Position numbers and translations under genes: made by a program
The notes under the pieces: model-generated
The model's database searches: none
What the model saw: the letters and a program-made list of their open reading frames with translations, nothing else
What the model was told of the DNA's origin: nothing
From: Bacteroidia bacterium
GTDB taxonomy: Bacteria > Bacteroidota > Bacteroidia > Bacteroidales > GWA2-32-17
DNA length: 64,000 nt
Assembly: GCA_016218155.1 (NCBI GenBank)
Contig: JACREQ010000002.1
Span: forward strand, 1 to 64,000
Direction of reading: 5' to 3'
Part shown: one piece after another, positions 1-7,914 of the stretch
How positions within the stretch are numbered: position 1 is the first letter of the stretch
Layout of the letters: each line of letters begins with the position of its first letter

Positions 1-1013
1 ATTCCGTTAGGTCCACCAGTAAGTGTTAAAGGTTTGCCAACGCAAACAGGACTATTACTAGTTGCAGTAGCTACTGGGTTTGCATTTATAGTTACATTTG
101 TAGTAGCAGTCGATGTACACCCATTAGCATTTGTTACCGTTATAGTATATATACCAGCCATTCCTGCTGTCGCTGAAGCGGAAACTGTAGGACTTTGCGT
201 ATTGTTAGAATAAGCTAATGGTCCGCTCCAGGAATAAGTAGTCATTCCATTGGGACCACCTGTTAATGTTAAAGGTTGACCGATACAAACAGGACTATTA
301 CTTGCTGCTGTGGCAACTGGATTTGCATTTACAACAACAGTTGTAGTTGCTGTTGATGTACATCCGCCGGCATTTGTTACTGTAATAGTATAAGTACCTG
401 CCATCCCAGCAGTAGCTGAAGCCGAAACCGTAGGACTTTGCGTGTTGTTAGAATATGCTAATGGACCGCTCCATGAATAAGAAGTCATTCCATTGGGACC
501 ACCTGTTAATGTTAAAGGTTGACCGATACAGACAGGACTATTGCTTGTTGCTGTAGCTAAAGGACCAGCATTTACGATTACATTAGTAGTTGCTGTTGAT
601 GTACATCCATTTACATTTGTTACAGTAATTGTATAAATGCCTGACATTCCAACTGTAGCAGAAGCTGAAACTGTGGGGCTTTGTGTATTACTAGAAAATC
701 CTAATGGTCCACTCCATGAGTAGGAAACCATACCATTAATTCCACCAGTTAATGTTAATAGTTTTCCTTCACAAACAGGTCCGTTATTAGTTGCAGTGGC
801 ATTTGGTAAAGCGTTTACTACTACTGTTGTGGTTGCAACTCCAGTACAACCAGTAGCATCAGTAACGGTTACAGAATACAATCCTCCCATCGCAAGAGTA
901 GCACCTGCTCTGGTAGGATTTTGTAAAATGCTGTTAAATCCTCCAGGTCCTGACCATACATAAGAAGAATAAGCATCAACATTTAATTGAATTAAATCTC
1001 CTACACAGTAAGG
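1..1013 (-). repeat. Tandem 243-bp coding repeats
   Basis: The same anchor (ACAGG followed by ACTATT or a variant) recurs at 51, 294, 537 and 780, exactly 243 bp apart, and again at 1014 after 234 bp. The units encode 81-residue (last one 78-residue) Ig-like domains. The three units nearest the left edge are almost identical at DNA level; divergence grows toward the N-terminal end of the protein, the usual pattern when recent expansion happens within the array. Confidence 0.9.
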
Positions 1014-1703
1014 ACCTGTATTAGATGCGACTGGAGCAAGTGGAGGTGGTGCAGTAATTGTAAATGTTGAGTCAATTGAACAACTGTTTGCATCTGTAAT
1101 TGTAACAATATATGTTCCTGCACATAAGTTGCCAATACTGTCAAGAATGGAAGTTGTAGACCATAAATAATCAACAGGAAATGCTGCATTAATTACAGAA
1201 TTAATTTTAACACTACCATCACATCTACCTGGACAGGTTTCATTTATTTGAGTAGAAAGGTCAATTGTTATAGGACCAGGAGCAACTACCCATACCTGAG
1301 GAGACCATTGTATTGCATTTGAAGCATCTCTTACCCTAACCTGATATGGTAAAACTGAACCACACAGATTAGTTATTGTGAATGGGAAATCTATTGCATT
1401 AAGATTATTGTAATTTTGTGTGCCGCCAATATCTGCAGGCAATGTCAATCTTAAATCAACAGGAAATGTAGGAGCGCCATTTAAAGTTACAGTAATTGTG
1501 CCATCACATAAACCATAACAAGTAACATTAGTTGATGTAACAGAAACTGTATAAATTCCTTTTGGATTTGTTTGAAAATCAATTGTTGTATCGGAATGTT
1601 CAATTGCATAATCTGTACTCTTTACTGTCTTTTGTGCCAAAAGTGAAAGATTTAAAAATAGCGCAAAAAACAGGAATATTATATGAATTAATCTAGGCTT
1701 CAT
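1..1703 (-). CDS. SprB-like repeat surface protein, C-terminus beyond window
   Basis: Open frame from ATG at 1703 running off the left edge, about 567 codons visible. The N-terminus is a signal peptide (hydrophobic stretch IIFLFFALFLNLSLLA, then QK), so the protein is exported. Residues of about 40-230 hold two SprB-like modules (TCYGLCDGTITVT and CPGRCDGSVKIN signatures). From about residue 230 on come tandem Ig-like/PKD-like domains of 78-81 residues, each with a CVG/CIG-QPLTLTGG strand, a YSWSGP core and a GIYTITVTN-G-CTSTATT end. Such proteins in Bacteroidetes are very large, cell-surface adhesins exported by type IX secretion; the C-terminal sorting domain would lie outside the window, so that route is inference. 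The repeats are nearly identical to each other, so copy number probably varies between strains. Start chosen because it gives the signal peptide. Confidence 0.8.
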   Translation of the reverse strand, partial: MKPRLIHIIFLFFALFLNLSLLAQKTVKSTDYAIEHSDTTIDFQTNPKGIYTVSVTSTNVTCYGLCDGTITVTLNGAPTFPVDLRLTLPADIGGTQNYNNLNAIDFPFTITNLCGSVLPYQVRVRDASNAIQWSPQVWVVAPGPITIDLSTQINETCPGRCDGSVKINSVINAAFPVDYLWSTTSILDSIGNLCAGTYIVTITDANSCSIDSTFTITAPPPLAPVASNTGPYCVGDLIQLNVDAYSSYVWSGPGGFNSILQNPTRAGATLAMGGLYSVTVTDATGCTGVATTTVVVNALPNATATNNGPVCEGKLLTLTGGINGMVSYSWSGPLGFSSNTQSPTVSASATVGMSGIYTITVTNVNGCTSTATTNVIVNAGPLATATSNSPVCIGQPLTLTGGPNGMTSYSWSGPLAYSNNTQSPTVSASATAGMAGTYTITVTNAGGCTSTATTTVVVNANPVATAASNSPVCIGQPLTLTGGPNGMTTYSWSGPLAYSNNTQSPTVSASATAGMAGIYTITVTNANGCTSTATTNVTINANPVATATSNSPVCVGKPLTLTGGPNG

Positions 1704-2054
1704 TATTATTTTTAATAAGATATTTGGTTTATACGTGATCTTATTGGCTTTGTTTCATTAATTGTTTAAAAGTAAATCTTTACTAAAACCTTATATTTTT
1801 AAGACATACAAACATCTAAAATGGTTGCCAAAAATAATTAAAATTTTTGTTTGACCAATAATTATTAAATTCAAATAAAGCTATAATTTTATTAAAGTTA
1901 GAAGATTAAGATTGAAAACATTATCTACTAGCTTTATAACAGTAATATAATCAGTTATATAACGTTTGAAGGAGTACTTGCAATTAAGTAAAAATAAGGA
2001 AAGTAATTCATTAATATTTTTAAGATTAACTTTGTTTTTTTTATTTTTAATGTG

Positions 2055-2183
2055 ATGAAAGTTATTTTTAAAATATTTATTTGGATTTTGATAATATTAT
2101 TTTTTCCTCTTTCATTAATTTTTGTAGCTTATTATAAACAACAGAAGGCTAAAAAAGCATATTATAGAACAAAGAAAACTTAG
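2055..2183 (+). CDS. Possible small single-pass membrane protein (42 aa)
   Basis: ATG-to-TAG frame of 42 codons in an otherwise empty stretch of about 530 bp between two genes. The protein starts MKVIF, has a hydrophobic segment of about 22 residues (WILIILFFPLSLIFVAYY) and then a strongly basic tail ending RTKKT. That is the layout of a small inner-membrane peptide with a positive-inside C-terminus. It ends 52 bp before the aminotransferase gene and points the same way. No family is recognised and there is no clear ribosome binding site, so it may be a chance frame in AT-rich DNA. Confidence 0.35.
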   Translation: MKVIFKIFIWILIILFFPLSLIFVAYYKQQKAKKAYYRTKKT

Positions 2184-2205
2184 CTGACTATTCTACAGAT
2201 ATTAT

Positions 2206-2213
2206 TATTTTTG
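2206..2213 (+). promoter_or_regulatory. Bacteroidetes-type -7 element for the aminotransferase
   Basis: TATTTTTG matches the TAnnTTTG consensus, 22 bp before the start codon at 2236. No good -33 TTG is seen at the usual distance. The rest of 1704-2235 shows only AT-rich sequence apart from the 42-codon frame. Confidence 0.3.
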
Positions 2214-2235
2214 ATGCTTAAAAAAAAGATTAGTT

Positions 2236-3393
2236 ATGATATTAAATAGACCAACAATAAAAACAAAACTACCTAAAGTAGGAACAACAATATTTACGGT
2301 AATGTCTTCATTGGCAACAGAATGCAATGCAATTAATTTATCACAGGGGTTTCCGAATTTTCCGGTTTCAGAAGAATTGATTTCACTTGTAAATAAATAT
2401 ATGAAACTTGGTTTTAATCAATATGCTCCTATGATGGGTGTAAAAGAGCTAAGAGAGGCAATTTCAGAAAAAACATTTAAGCTTTATAATGTAAATTACG
2501 ATCCAGATTCTGAGATAACTGTAACATCAGGTGGTACAGAAGCCCTTTTTTCAGCAATTTCAGCAGTAGTAAAAACCGGCGATGAAGTGATTGTTTTTGA
2601 ACCAGCATATGACAGTTATATTCCGGCAATTGAATTAAATGGTGGTATTCCGGTTTGTATTTCTTTAAAATATCCAGATTATAATATTGATTGGGCTGAA
2701 GTAAGGAATAAAATATCTTCAAAAACAAAGTTGATAATTATTAATACTCCTCATAATCCCACAGGAGCGGTATTATGTGAAACAGATTTAAATGAATTAT
2801 GTAACATTGTTCAGAATACAAATATCTTTTTAATTGGAGATGAGGTATACGAGCATATAATTTTTGATGGATTAAAACATAATTCATTAATGTCTCTACC
2901 TGAATTGCAACAACGTAGTTTTATTATAAGTTCTTTTGGTAAAACATTTCATGTTACAGGTTGGAAAACAGGATATTGTGTTGCACCTAAGGATTTAACA
3001 ACAGAATTCAGAAAAATTCATCAGTTTTTAACATTTAGCACATTTACACCTTTACAATATGCACTTGCCGAATTTTTAAAAAATCCGGGAAATTATAATG
3101 GAGTTCCATTATTTTATGAAAAAAAGAGAAATACTTTTCTTGAGGCGATAAAAGATTCAAGATTTACATTTATTCCATCTAAAGGATCATACTTTCAAAA
3201 TCTTTGTTATTCAGAAATAACTGATGAGCCGGATACAGAATTAGCTATAAGATTAACAAAAGAAATAGGCGTTGCATCAGTTCCTATTTCAGTTTTTTAT
3301 CAAAACTTAAAAGATGAAAAAATTCTTCGCTTTTGTTTTGCAAAAGACGATGAAACTTTATTTAGGGCAGGGGAAAAACTTTCTAAACTTTAA
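2236..3393 (+). CDS. PLP-dependent aminotransferase, methionine/kynurenine aminotransferase type
   Basis: 385 residues, normal length for class I/II fold-type I aminotransferases. It transfers the amino group of an amino acid to a 2-oxo acid in the cytoplasm. Visible marks are the N-terminal NLSQGFPNFPVSEELI, the cofactor-binding SGGTEALFSAI, NTPHNPTGAV, and the Schiff-base lysine K236 in SSFGKTFHVTGWKTGY. The NLSQGFP and GKTFHVTGWK signatures are those of the YbdL methionine aminotransferase/kynurenine aminotransferase group rather than aspartate aminotransferase. Its stop codon overlaps the stop of the convergent cysN by 4 bp. Substrate assignment (methionine, aromatic amino acids, kynurenine or glutamine) is inference from family. 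Confidence 0.85.
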   Translation: MILNRPTIKTKLPKVGTTIFTVMSSLATECNAINLSQGFPNFPVSEELISLVNKYMKLGFNQYAPMMGVKELREAISEKTFKLYNVNYDPDSEITVTSGGTEALFSAISAVVKTGDEVIVFEPAYDSYIPAIELNGGIPVCISLKYPDYNIDWAEVRNKISSKTKLIIINTPHNPTGAVLCETDLNELCNIVQNTNIFLIGDEVYEHIIFDGLKHNSLMSLPELQQRSFIISSFGKTFHVTGWKTGYCVAPKDLTTEFRKIHQFLTFSTFTPLQYALAEFLKNPGNYNGVPLFYEKKRNTFLEAIKDSRFTFIPSKGSYFQNLCYSEITDEPDTELAIRLTKEIGVASVPISVFYQNLKDEKILRFCFAKDDETLFRAGEKLSKL

Positions 3394-4664
3394 ACAATCA
3401 TACCTGCACAAACAGTTTCATTTGTTGCTTCATCAACAAGAATAACGCTACCTGTAATTCTGTTTTTACGGTAAGAATCGAAGAAAATTGGTTTTTGAGT
3501 ACGAATAGAAATGCGTCCGATTTCATTCATAGTAACTGTTTTATCTTCGGTATTTCTTTCCATTGTGTTAATGTCAACCTTATATTTAACTTCGTTGATA
3601 ACACATTTAACTTCGTTTGAGGTATGACGTAATACATAGCGACCTTTTAATTGTAATGGTTTTGGATTAAACCAGCAGAACATCATGTCCACATCCTGCG
3701 AAATTGTTGGCACGTTGTTTTCTTTAACTATCATATCGCCACGGCTAACATCAACGTCATCTTCAAGAGTAATTGTTACAGATTGTGACGAAGTAGCAAC
3801 TTCCAAAGATTTTTCAAATGTGTCGATAGATTTAATTGTTGAGACAAATCCACTTGGTAAAACTTTTACCTTATCGCCTTTTCTGAAAATGCCACCGGCA
3901 ATTCTTCCGGCATATCCACGATAATCGTGGAATTCATCATTTTGTGGTCTGATAATGTATTGTACTGGTAATCTTGAATCGATGTGATTCTGGTCGCTAC
4001 TTATATAAATAGTATCAAGTAACCATAGTAAAGTTGGACCATCATACCAATCCATTTTTGTACTACGTTTAACTACGTTATCACCATTTAATGCAGAAAT
4101 TGGAACAAAGCGAATATCTTTTATGTCAAATTTTGCAGCAAATTCTAAAAATTTACTTGTAATTTCAGCAAATCTCTCTTCACTGTAATCAACTAAATCC
4201 ATTTTGTTAATACAAATAATAACATGAGGAATTTGTAACAAACTTGCAAGAAAAGAATGTCTTATAGTTTGTTCCACAACACCATGACGGGCATCTACCA
4301 AAATAACTGCAAGATTAGCAGTAGAGGCACCTGTTACCATATTTCTGGTGTACTGAATATGACCGGGAGTATCGGCAATAATAAATTTTCTGCGAGGTGT
4401 TGCGAAATAACGATATGCAACGTCAATTGTAATTCCTTGTTCACGTTCAGCACGAAGTCCGTCTGTTAACAAAGCTAAGTTTACTCTTTCTTCACCTCTT
4501 CCAAGACTAGCTCTTTCGATAGCTTCCATCTGATCTTCGAAAATTGCTTTACTGTCATATAACAATCTTCCTATTAAAGTGCTTTTTCCATCGTCAACAC
4601 TTCCTGCAGTTGTGAAACGAAGAAGTTCCATGTTTAAATATGCGTCAAAATTGTTATCGTCCAT
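3390..4664 (-). CDS. cysN: Sulfate adenylyltransferase subunit 1 (GTPase)
   Basis: 424 residues. GTP-hydrolysing subunit of ATP sulfurylase; with CysD it makes adenosine 5'-phosphosulfate (APS) from ATP and sulfate. The GTPase motifs are in order: P-loop AGSVDDGKST (about residues 20-29), switch II DTPGH, and NKMD. The EF-Tu-like beta-barrel domains follow (residues of about 230 to the end). It is a stand-alone CysN, with no fused APS kinase, in line with the separate cysC upstream. In the operon it should follow cysD directly, but here it is separated by a four-helix-bundle gene of opposite origin and about 540 bp. Ends overlapping the convergent aminotransferase gene. Confidence 0.95.
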   Translation of the reverse strand: MDDNNFDAYLNMELLRFTTAGSVDDGKSTLIGRLLYDSKAIFEDQMEAIERASLGRGEERVNLALLTDGLRAEREQGITIDVAYRYFATPRRKFIIADTPGHIQYTRNMVTGASTANLAVILVDARHGVVEQTIRHSFLASLLQIPHVIICINKMDLVDYSEERFAEITSKFLEFAAKFDIKDIRFVPISALNGDNVVKRSTKMDWYDGPTLLWLLDTIYISSDQNHIDSRLPVQYIIRPQNDEFHDYRGYAGRIAGGIFRKGDKVKVLPSGFVSTIKSIDTFEKSLEVATSSQSVTITLEDDVDVSRGDMIVKENNVPTISQDVDMMFCWFNPKPLQLKGRYVLRHTSNEVKCVINEVKYKVDINTMERNTEDKTVTMNEIGRISIRTQKPIFFDSYRKNRITGSVILVDEATNETVCAGMIV

Positions 4665-4677
4665 ATATATTATTTAG

Positions 4678-5206
4678 AATTTAGGATTTACGAATAAGGA
4701 TTTATATTGAAATTAAGATTAAATATTTTTTGATTTAATTGTTTTAATTGAAGCTGAGAAAATTGAAACTAATTCATTTGCTTCTTTAATTAATTTAATT
4801 AGTTCTTCATTATCGCATTTTAATTTTAATTCATCAATTAATTCAAGCCAGAATAAGCTTTCGTCTGCTTCTTCATCTACAACTTTTAATTTATGTAAAA
4901 AATCTGCAGTAGATTTTCCTCTACATGTTGCACGATAATTTGCAGCGACAGAGGATGCTGATTTTAGTAGTTGATAAGAAATCACGTCAATTTCTTTACC
5001 TTTTTCTACAGTTAAAATAAATTTAAATACTCTAACAGCAAACTTTTTTGTTCTATTTTTTAACTCTTCTTTTTCCATTATTTTACTAAGGAGTTATGAT
5101 TAAGGAATTAGGATTTATTTGGTACTAGTTCTAAAATATTTCAAATTGTTAATAATGATAATTATTTTCAAATCCTAAATCGTAATTCCCAAATCCTAAA
5201 TTAGAA
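4678..5206. repeat. TTAGGATTT-type repeats flanking the four-helix-bundle gene
   Basis: The left flank 4678-4704 reads AATTTAGGATTTACG then AATAAGGATTTA. Inside the right flank, 5091-5117 has GAGTTATGATTAAGG then AATTAGGATTTA in the same direction. At 5170-5206 the motif appears inverted: AAATCCTAAATCGTAATTCC then CAAATCCTAAATTAGAA. Thus short TAGGATTT words bracket the four-helix-bundle gene as imperfect inverted repeats, and the right copy runs into the stop codon of cysD (5201-5203). No transposase is present. The arrangement suggests a small non-autonomous cassette, but its boundaries are not proven. Confidence 0.55.
4719..5078 (-). CDS. Four-helix-bundle protein (23S rRNA intervening-sequence/S23 family)
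   Basis: 119 residues, typical family length. The sequence is almost entirely helical with the family's marks: FAVRVFKFILTVEKGKE near the start, SYQLLKSASSVAANYRATCRGKS in the middle, and KLKVVDEEADESLFWLELI after it. Members of this family form pentamer-like bundles and are related to Avd, the accessory protein of diversity-generating retroelements; others are encoded in intervening sequences of 23S rRNA genes. The molecular role is unknown. It sits between cysD and cysN, which normally are adjacent, with AT-rich repeat-bearing flanks on both sides. This looks like insertion of a mobile cassette in the same transcriptional direction. No reverse transcriptase or variable repeat lies nearby. 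Confidence 0.85.
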   Translation of the reverse strand: MEKEELKNRTKKFAVRVFKFILTVEKGKEIDVISYQLLKSASSVAANYRATCRGKSTADFLHKLKVVDEEADESLFWLELIDELKLKCDNEELIKLIKEANELVSIFSASIKTIKSKNI

Positions 5207-6106
5207 ATAACCTTCTTTTTTGCGATCTTCCATTGCTGTTTCGCTACGTTTATCGTCATAACGACCACCTCTTTCAGTAACGCGTGTTGCAGCAATTTCG
5301 CGAATAATTTCTTCAAGAGTTGTTGCTTTTGATAAAGTTAATCCGGTACATGAAATATCACCAATTGTTCTGCAACGAACATCCATCATTTCTGGTTTCT
5401 CATCAGGTTTCAACTCCATGAAGGGTGCGGTTGCAAGTATCATCCCATCACGTTTAAATACTTCTCTTTTGTGATTAAAATACAAGCTGGGAATAGGAAT
5501 ATTTTCGAGTAAAATATATTGCCATACGTCCATTTCAGTCCAGTTACTAATTGGAAAAACTCTGAAATGTTCACCCATACGTTTTTTCCCATTAAATATA
5601 TTCCATAATTCAGGGCGTTGATTTTTTGGGTCCCATTGTCCAAATTCATCACGGTGTGAGAAAAAACGTTCTTTAGCACGGGCTTTTTCTTCATCGCGGC
5701 GACCACCTCCCATTGCACAATCAAATTTAAATTCTTCTATAGCATCAAGAAGTGTAACTGTTTGTAATTTGTTACGACTGGCGTTAATTCCTTTTTCTTC
5801 AACTACACGACCTTTATCAATTGAATCCTGAACCAAACGAGCTATGCATGTTGATCCGGTTTCTTTCATTAAATTATCACGGTAGTCGAGCGTTTCCTGA
5901 AAGTTATGACCTGTATCAACGTGTAACAATGGAAAAGGAACTTTTGCAGGCCAGAATGCTTTTCGTGCAAGGTAAAACATAACAATAGAATCTTTTCCGC
6001 CTGAAAAAAGCATGGTAGGTTTTTCAAATTGCGCAACAACTTCACGAATAACATAAATAGATTCGTTTTCGAGTTCGCGAAGATGAGTGATTTTATAATT
6101 TTTCAT
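5201..6106 (-). CDS. cysD: Sulfate adenylyltransferase subunit 2
   Basis: 301 residues, the usual length. Catalytic subunit of ATP sulfurylase; belongs to the PP-loop adenylyl transferase superfamily. The PP-loop SGGKDS is at about residues 35-40, followed by the family blocks HVDTGHNFQETLDYRD, MGGGRRDEEKARAKER and FPISNWTEMDVWQYI, and it ends with the RGGRYDDKRSETAMEDRKKEGYF-type tail of CysD. It starts 4 bp after cysC ends, so the two are co-transcribed. The stop codon lies inside a TAGGATTT-type repeat that flanks the following four-helix-bundle gene. Confidence 0.95.
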   Translation of the reverse strand: MKNYKITHLRELENESIYVIREVVAQFEKPTMLFSGGKDSIVMFYLARKAFWPAKVPFPLLHVDTGHNFQETLDYRDNLMKETGSTCIARLVQDSIDKGRVVEEKGINASRNKLQTVTLLDAIEEFKFDCAMGGGRRDEEKARAKERFFSHRDEFGQWDPKNQRPELWNIFNGKKRMGEHFRVFPISNWTEMDVWQYILLENIPIPSLYFNHKREVFKRDGMILATAPFMELKPDEKPEMMDVRCRTIGDISCTGLTLSKATTLEEIIREIAATRVTERGGRYDDKRSETAMEDRKKEGYF

Positions 6107-6110
6107 TTTT

Positions 6111-6719
6111 TTATTTGTATTCTATTATTGGTAAGAATTTGCTTAGTAGTTTATTCACGCATGTTTTTACGTCCGATTCTGATGTATTTATTTCAAGAAA
6201 TGCATTCATTGGTTCATCAAAAGGTGCACTTATTCCTGTGAAATCCGGAATTTCTCCTTTTCTTGCCTTTGCATAAAGACCTTTTACATCGCGTTTTTCG
6301 CAAACAGTTAATGAAGCATTTACATAAACTAAATAGTAATTTGAAGAACCTACAATTTCTTTAACTAAATCGCGTAAATTATTTGTAGGGCTAACAAATG
6401 AGTTAATTGTTATAATGCCATTTTCGATAAATAATTTATTTATTTCAGCAATTCGGCGAATATTTTCGTTACGATCTTCTTCTGAAAATCCCAAATTTTT
6501 ATTTATTCCGGTTCTAACATTGTCGCCATCAATAAGTTTAACGAGAAATCCTCTGTTGTGAAGTTCTTTTTCGAATTCAATAGCTAATGTACTTTTACCG
6601 CTTCCTGATAATCCTGTAAACCATATGCAGATGCTTTGCTGAGAAAGAAGTGCTTCTTTATCCTTGCGTGTCAGCATTTTATCGAAAACTGGAGTTATGT
6701 TTTTAGCTGTGTGCGTCAC
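6111..6719 (-). CDS. cysC: Adenylylsulfate (APS) kinase
   Basis: 202 residues. Phosphorylates APS to 3'-phosphoadenylyl sulfate (PAPS). The P-loop is GLSGSGKST at about residues 36-44, followed by the DGDNVRTGINKNLGFSEEDR block typical of APS kinases and a C-terminal YAKARKGEIPDFTGI segment. First gene of cysC-cysD-(four-helix bundle)-cysN. No PAPS reductase, sulfite reductase, cysQ or sulfate permease accompanies it in this window, so the operon product may be PAPS used for sulfation rather than cysteine synthesis; that is inference. A divergent promoter region of about 210 bp separates it from ruvX. Confidence 0.93.
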   Translation of the reverse strand: MTHTAKNITPVFDKMLTRKDKEALLSQQSICIWFTGLSGSGKSTLAIEFEKELHNRGFLVKLIDGDNVRTGINKNLGFSEEDRNENIRRIAEINKLFIENGIITINSFVSPTNNLRDLVKEIVGSSNYYLVYVNASLTVCEKRDVKGLYAKARKGEIPDFTGISAPFDEPMNAFLEINTSESDVKTCVNKLLSKFLPIIEYK

Positions 6720-6877
6720 TTAGTCTATAAAATTAATGGGGTAAAAATACTACTATAAAATGAATATGACAAATAATACATATGTAGTAAACATTTTTTA
6801 AGAAAAGGCGATGTAAAAAAAATCATATTAAAAGAGCACAATATCAGATAAGTAAACAATTTATTGAATTAATATTA

Positions 6878-6908
6878 TTGCCTTTTACACATTTTTAATG
6901 TAGGTTTG
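6878..6908 (+). promoter_or_regulatory. Bacteroidetes-type promoter for ruvX-def
   Basis: A -33 TTG (6878-6880), a 20-bp spacer and a -7 TAGGTTTG (6901-6908) match the TTG-N19/21-TAnnTTTG pattern. It lies 21 bp before the GTG start at 6930, giving a very short leader. Confidence 0.55.
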
Positions 6909-6929
6909 CACTACTAAATAATTTTTATT

Positions 6930-7355
6930 GTGGGTAGAATATTAGCAATTGATTATGGTCAGAAACGTGTTGGTCTTGCAGTAACAGACACTTTAAAAAT
7001 TATTGCAACTAATTTAACAACTGTTCACTCGAGTGAAATATTTGATTTTCTTAAAAATTATTTTCAGAAAGAGGAGGTAGAATTAATTGTTGTAGGTTTA
7101 GCTAAAAAGCTTGACAATACCGAATCTTCATCAATGCAATTTATTAAACCATTTGCAGAAAAACTTAAAACCACTTTTCCTCTTATTCCGGTTGATATGT
7201 ACGATGAGAGATTTACATCTAAAATGGCGTTTCAGGCTATGATTGATGGTGGGCTTGGAAAAAAAGACAGAAAAAACAAGGCATTAATTGATTCGGTTAG
7301 TGCGACAATCTTATTACAGAATTATTTAGAATATTTAAATTTTAAAAAGAGATGA
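6930..7355 (+). CDS. ruvX: RuvX/YqgF-family Holliday junction resolvase
   Basis: 141 residues, full length for the family. RNase H-fold nuclease implicated in pre-16S rRNA 5'-end processing and in Holliday junction resolution. Shows the N-terminal ILAIDYGQKRVGLAVTD with the catalytic Asp, the VVGLAKKLD strand, and the C-terminal YDERFTSKMA and KKDRKNKALIDSVSATILLQNYL blocks. The start is GTG; no ATG is available at the proper place, and the GTG gives the conserved MGRILAIDYG start. It overlaps def by 4 bp, so the two are translationally coupled. Confidence 0.9.
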   Translation: MGRILAIDYGQKRVGLAVTDTLKIIATNLTTVHSSEIFDFLKNYFQKEEVELIVVGLAKKLDNTESSSMQFIKPFAEKLKTTFPLIPVDMYDERFTSKMAFQAMIDGGLGKKDRKNKALIDSVSATILLQNYLEYLNFKKR

Positions 7356-7912
7356 TATTGCCTATCTATGGATATGGAAATGCAGTGCTTCGTGATGTAG
7401 CAAAAGATATTTCAAAGGATTATCCCGGCTTGAAAGAGTTTGTAGCAAATATGTTTGAAACGATGTATGAAGCTGAAGGAGTTGGCCTTGCGGCACCCCA
7501 GGTTGGAAAATCAATCAGGTTATTTGTGATTGATGCTGAGCCAATGGAAGAAGACCATAAAGAATTGGTTGGCTTCAAAAAAGTTTTTATTAATGCACAT
7601 ATAATAAATGAAGAAGGTGAATCATGGATATATAATGAAGGTTGTTTAAGTTTACCCGGAATCCGTGAAGATGTTCGTCGCAAGCCTGTAATTACTGTAA
7701 AATATTTGGATGAAAATTTTGAACAACATGAGGAAGTTTATGATGGTATTAAAGCGAGAATTTTTCAGCATGAATATGATCACCTTGATGGGATATTAAT
7801 TCCTGACAGAATTTCGCAAATCAGAAGAGCACTAATTAAGAAAAAGCTTAATAATATTATTACAGGAATAGTAAAAGTAAGTTATAAAATGAAATTTGCA
7901 ACTAAGAAATAA
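7352..7912 (+). CDS. def: Peptide deformylase
   Basis: 186 residues. Removes the formyl group from the N-terminal methionine of nascent proteins. All three metal-site motifs are present: GVGLAAPQVG, EGCLSLPG with the Cys ligand, and QHEYDHLDG with the two His ligands and catalytic Glu. Start codon overlaps the ruvX stop (ATGA), and a lipoprotein gene starts 3 bp after its end, making a tight ruvX-def-lipoprotein operon. Confidence 0.96.
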   Translation: MILPIYGYGNAVLRDVAKDISKDYPGLKEFVANMFETMYEAEGVGLAAPQVGKSIRLFVIDAEPMEEDHKELVGFKKVFINAHIINEEGESWIYNEGCLSLPGIREDVRRKPVITVKYLDENFEQHEEVYDGIKARIFQHEYDHLDGILIPDRISQIRRALIKKKLNNIITGIVKVSYKMKFATKK

Positions 7913-7914
7913 AA

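Noticed and set aside
1-1013. CRISPR-like regular repeats
   Set aside because: The 243-bp units are contiguous, in frame and encode Ig-like domains; there are no short repeats with unique spacers.
1001-1189. 62-codon minus-strand frame rich in Leu, Gln and His
   Set aside because: It lies in another frame of the repeat adhesin gene and has low-complexity composition.
4719-5078. Diversity-generating retroelement accessory gene (avd)
   Set aside because: The protein family is related, but there is no reverse transcriptase, template repeat or variable repeat in the window.
5440-5724. 94-codon frame inside cysD
   Set aside because: Overlaps the well-conserved PP-loop enzyme entirely and lacks any family signature.
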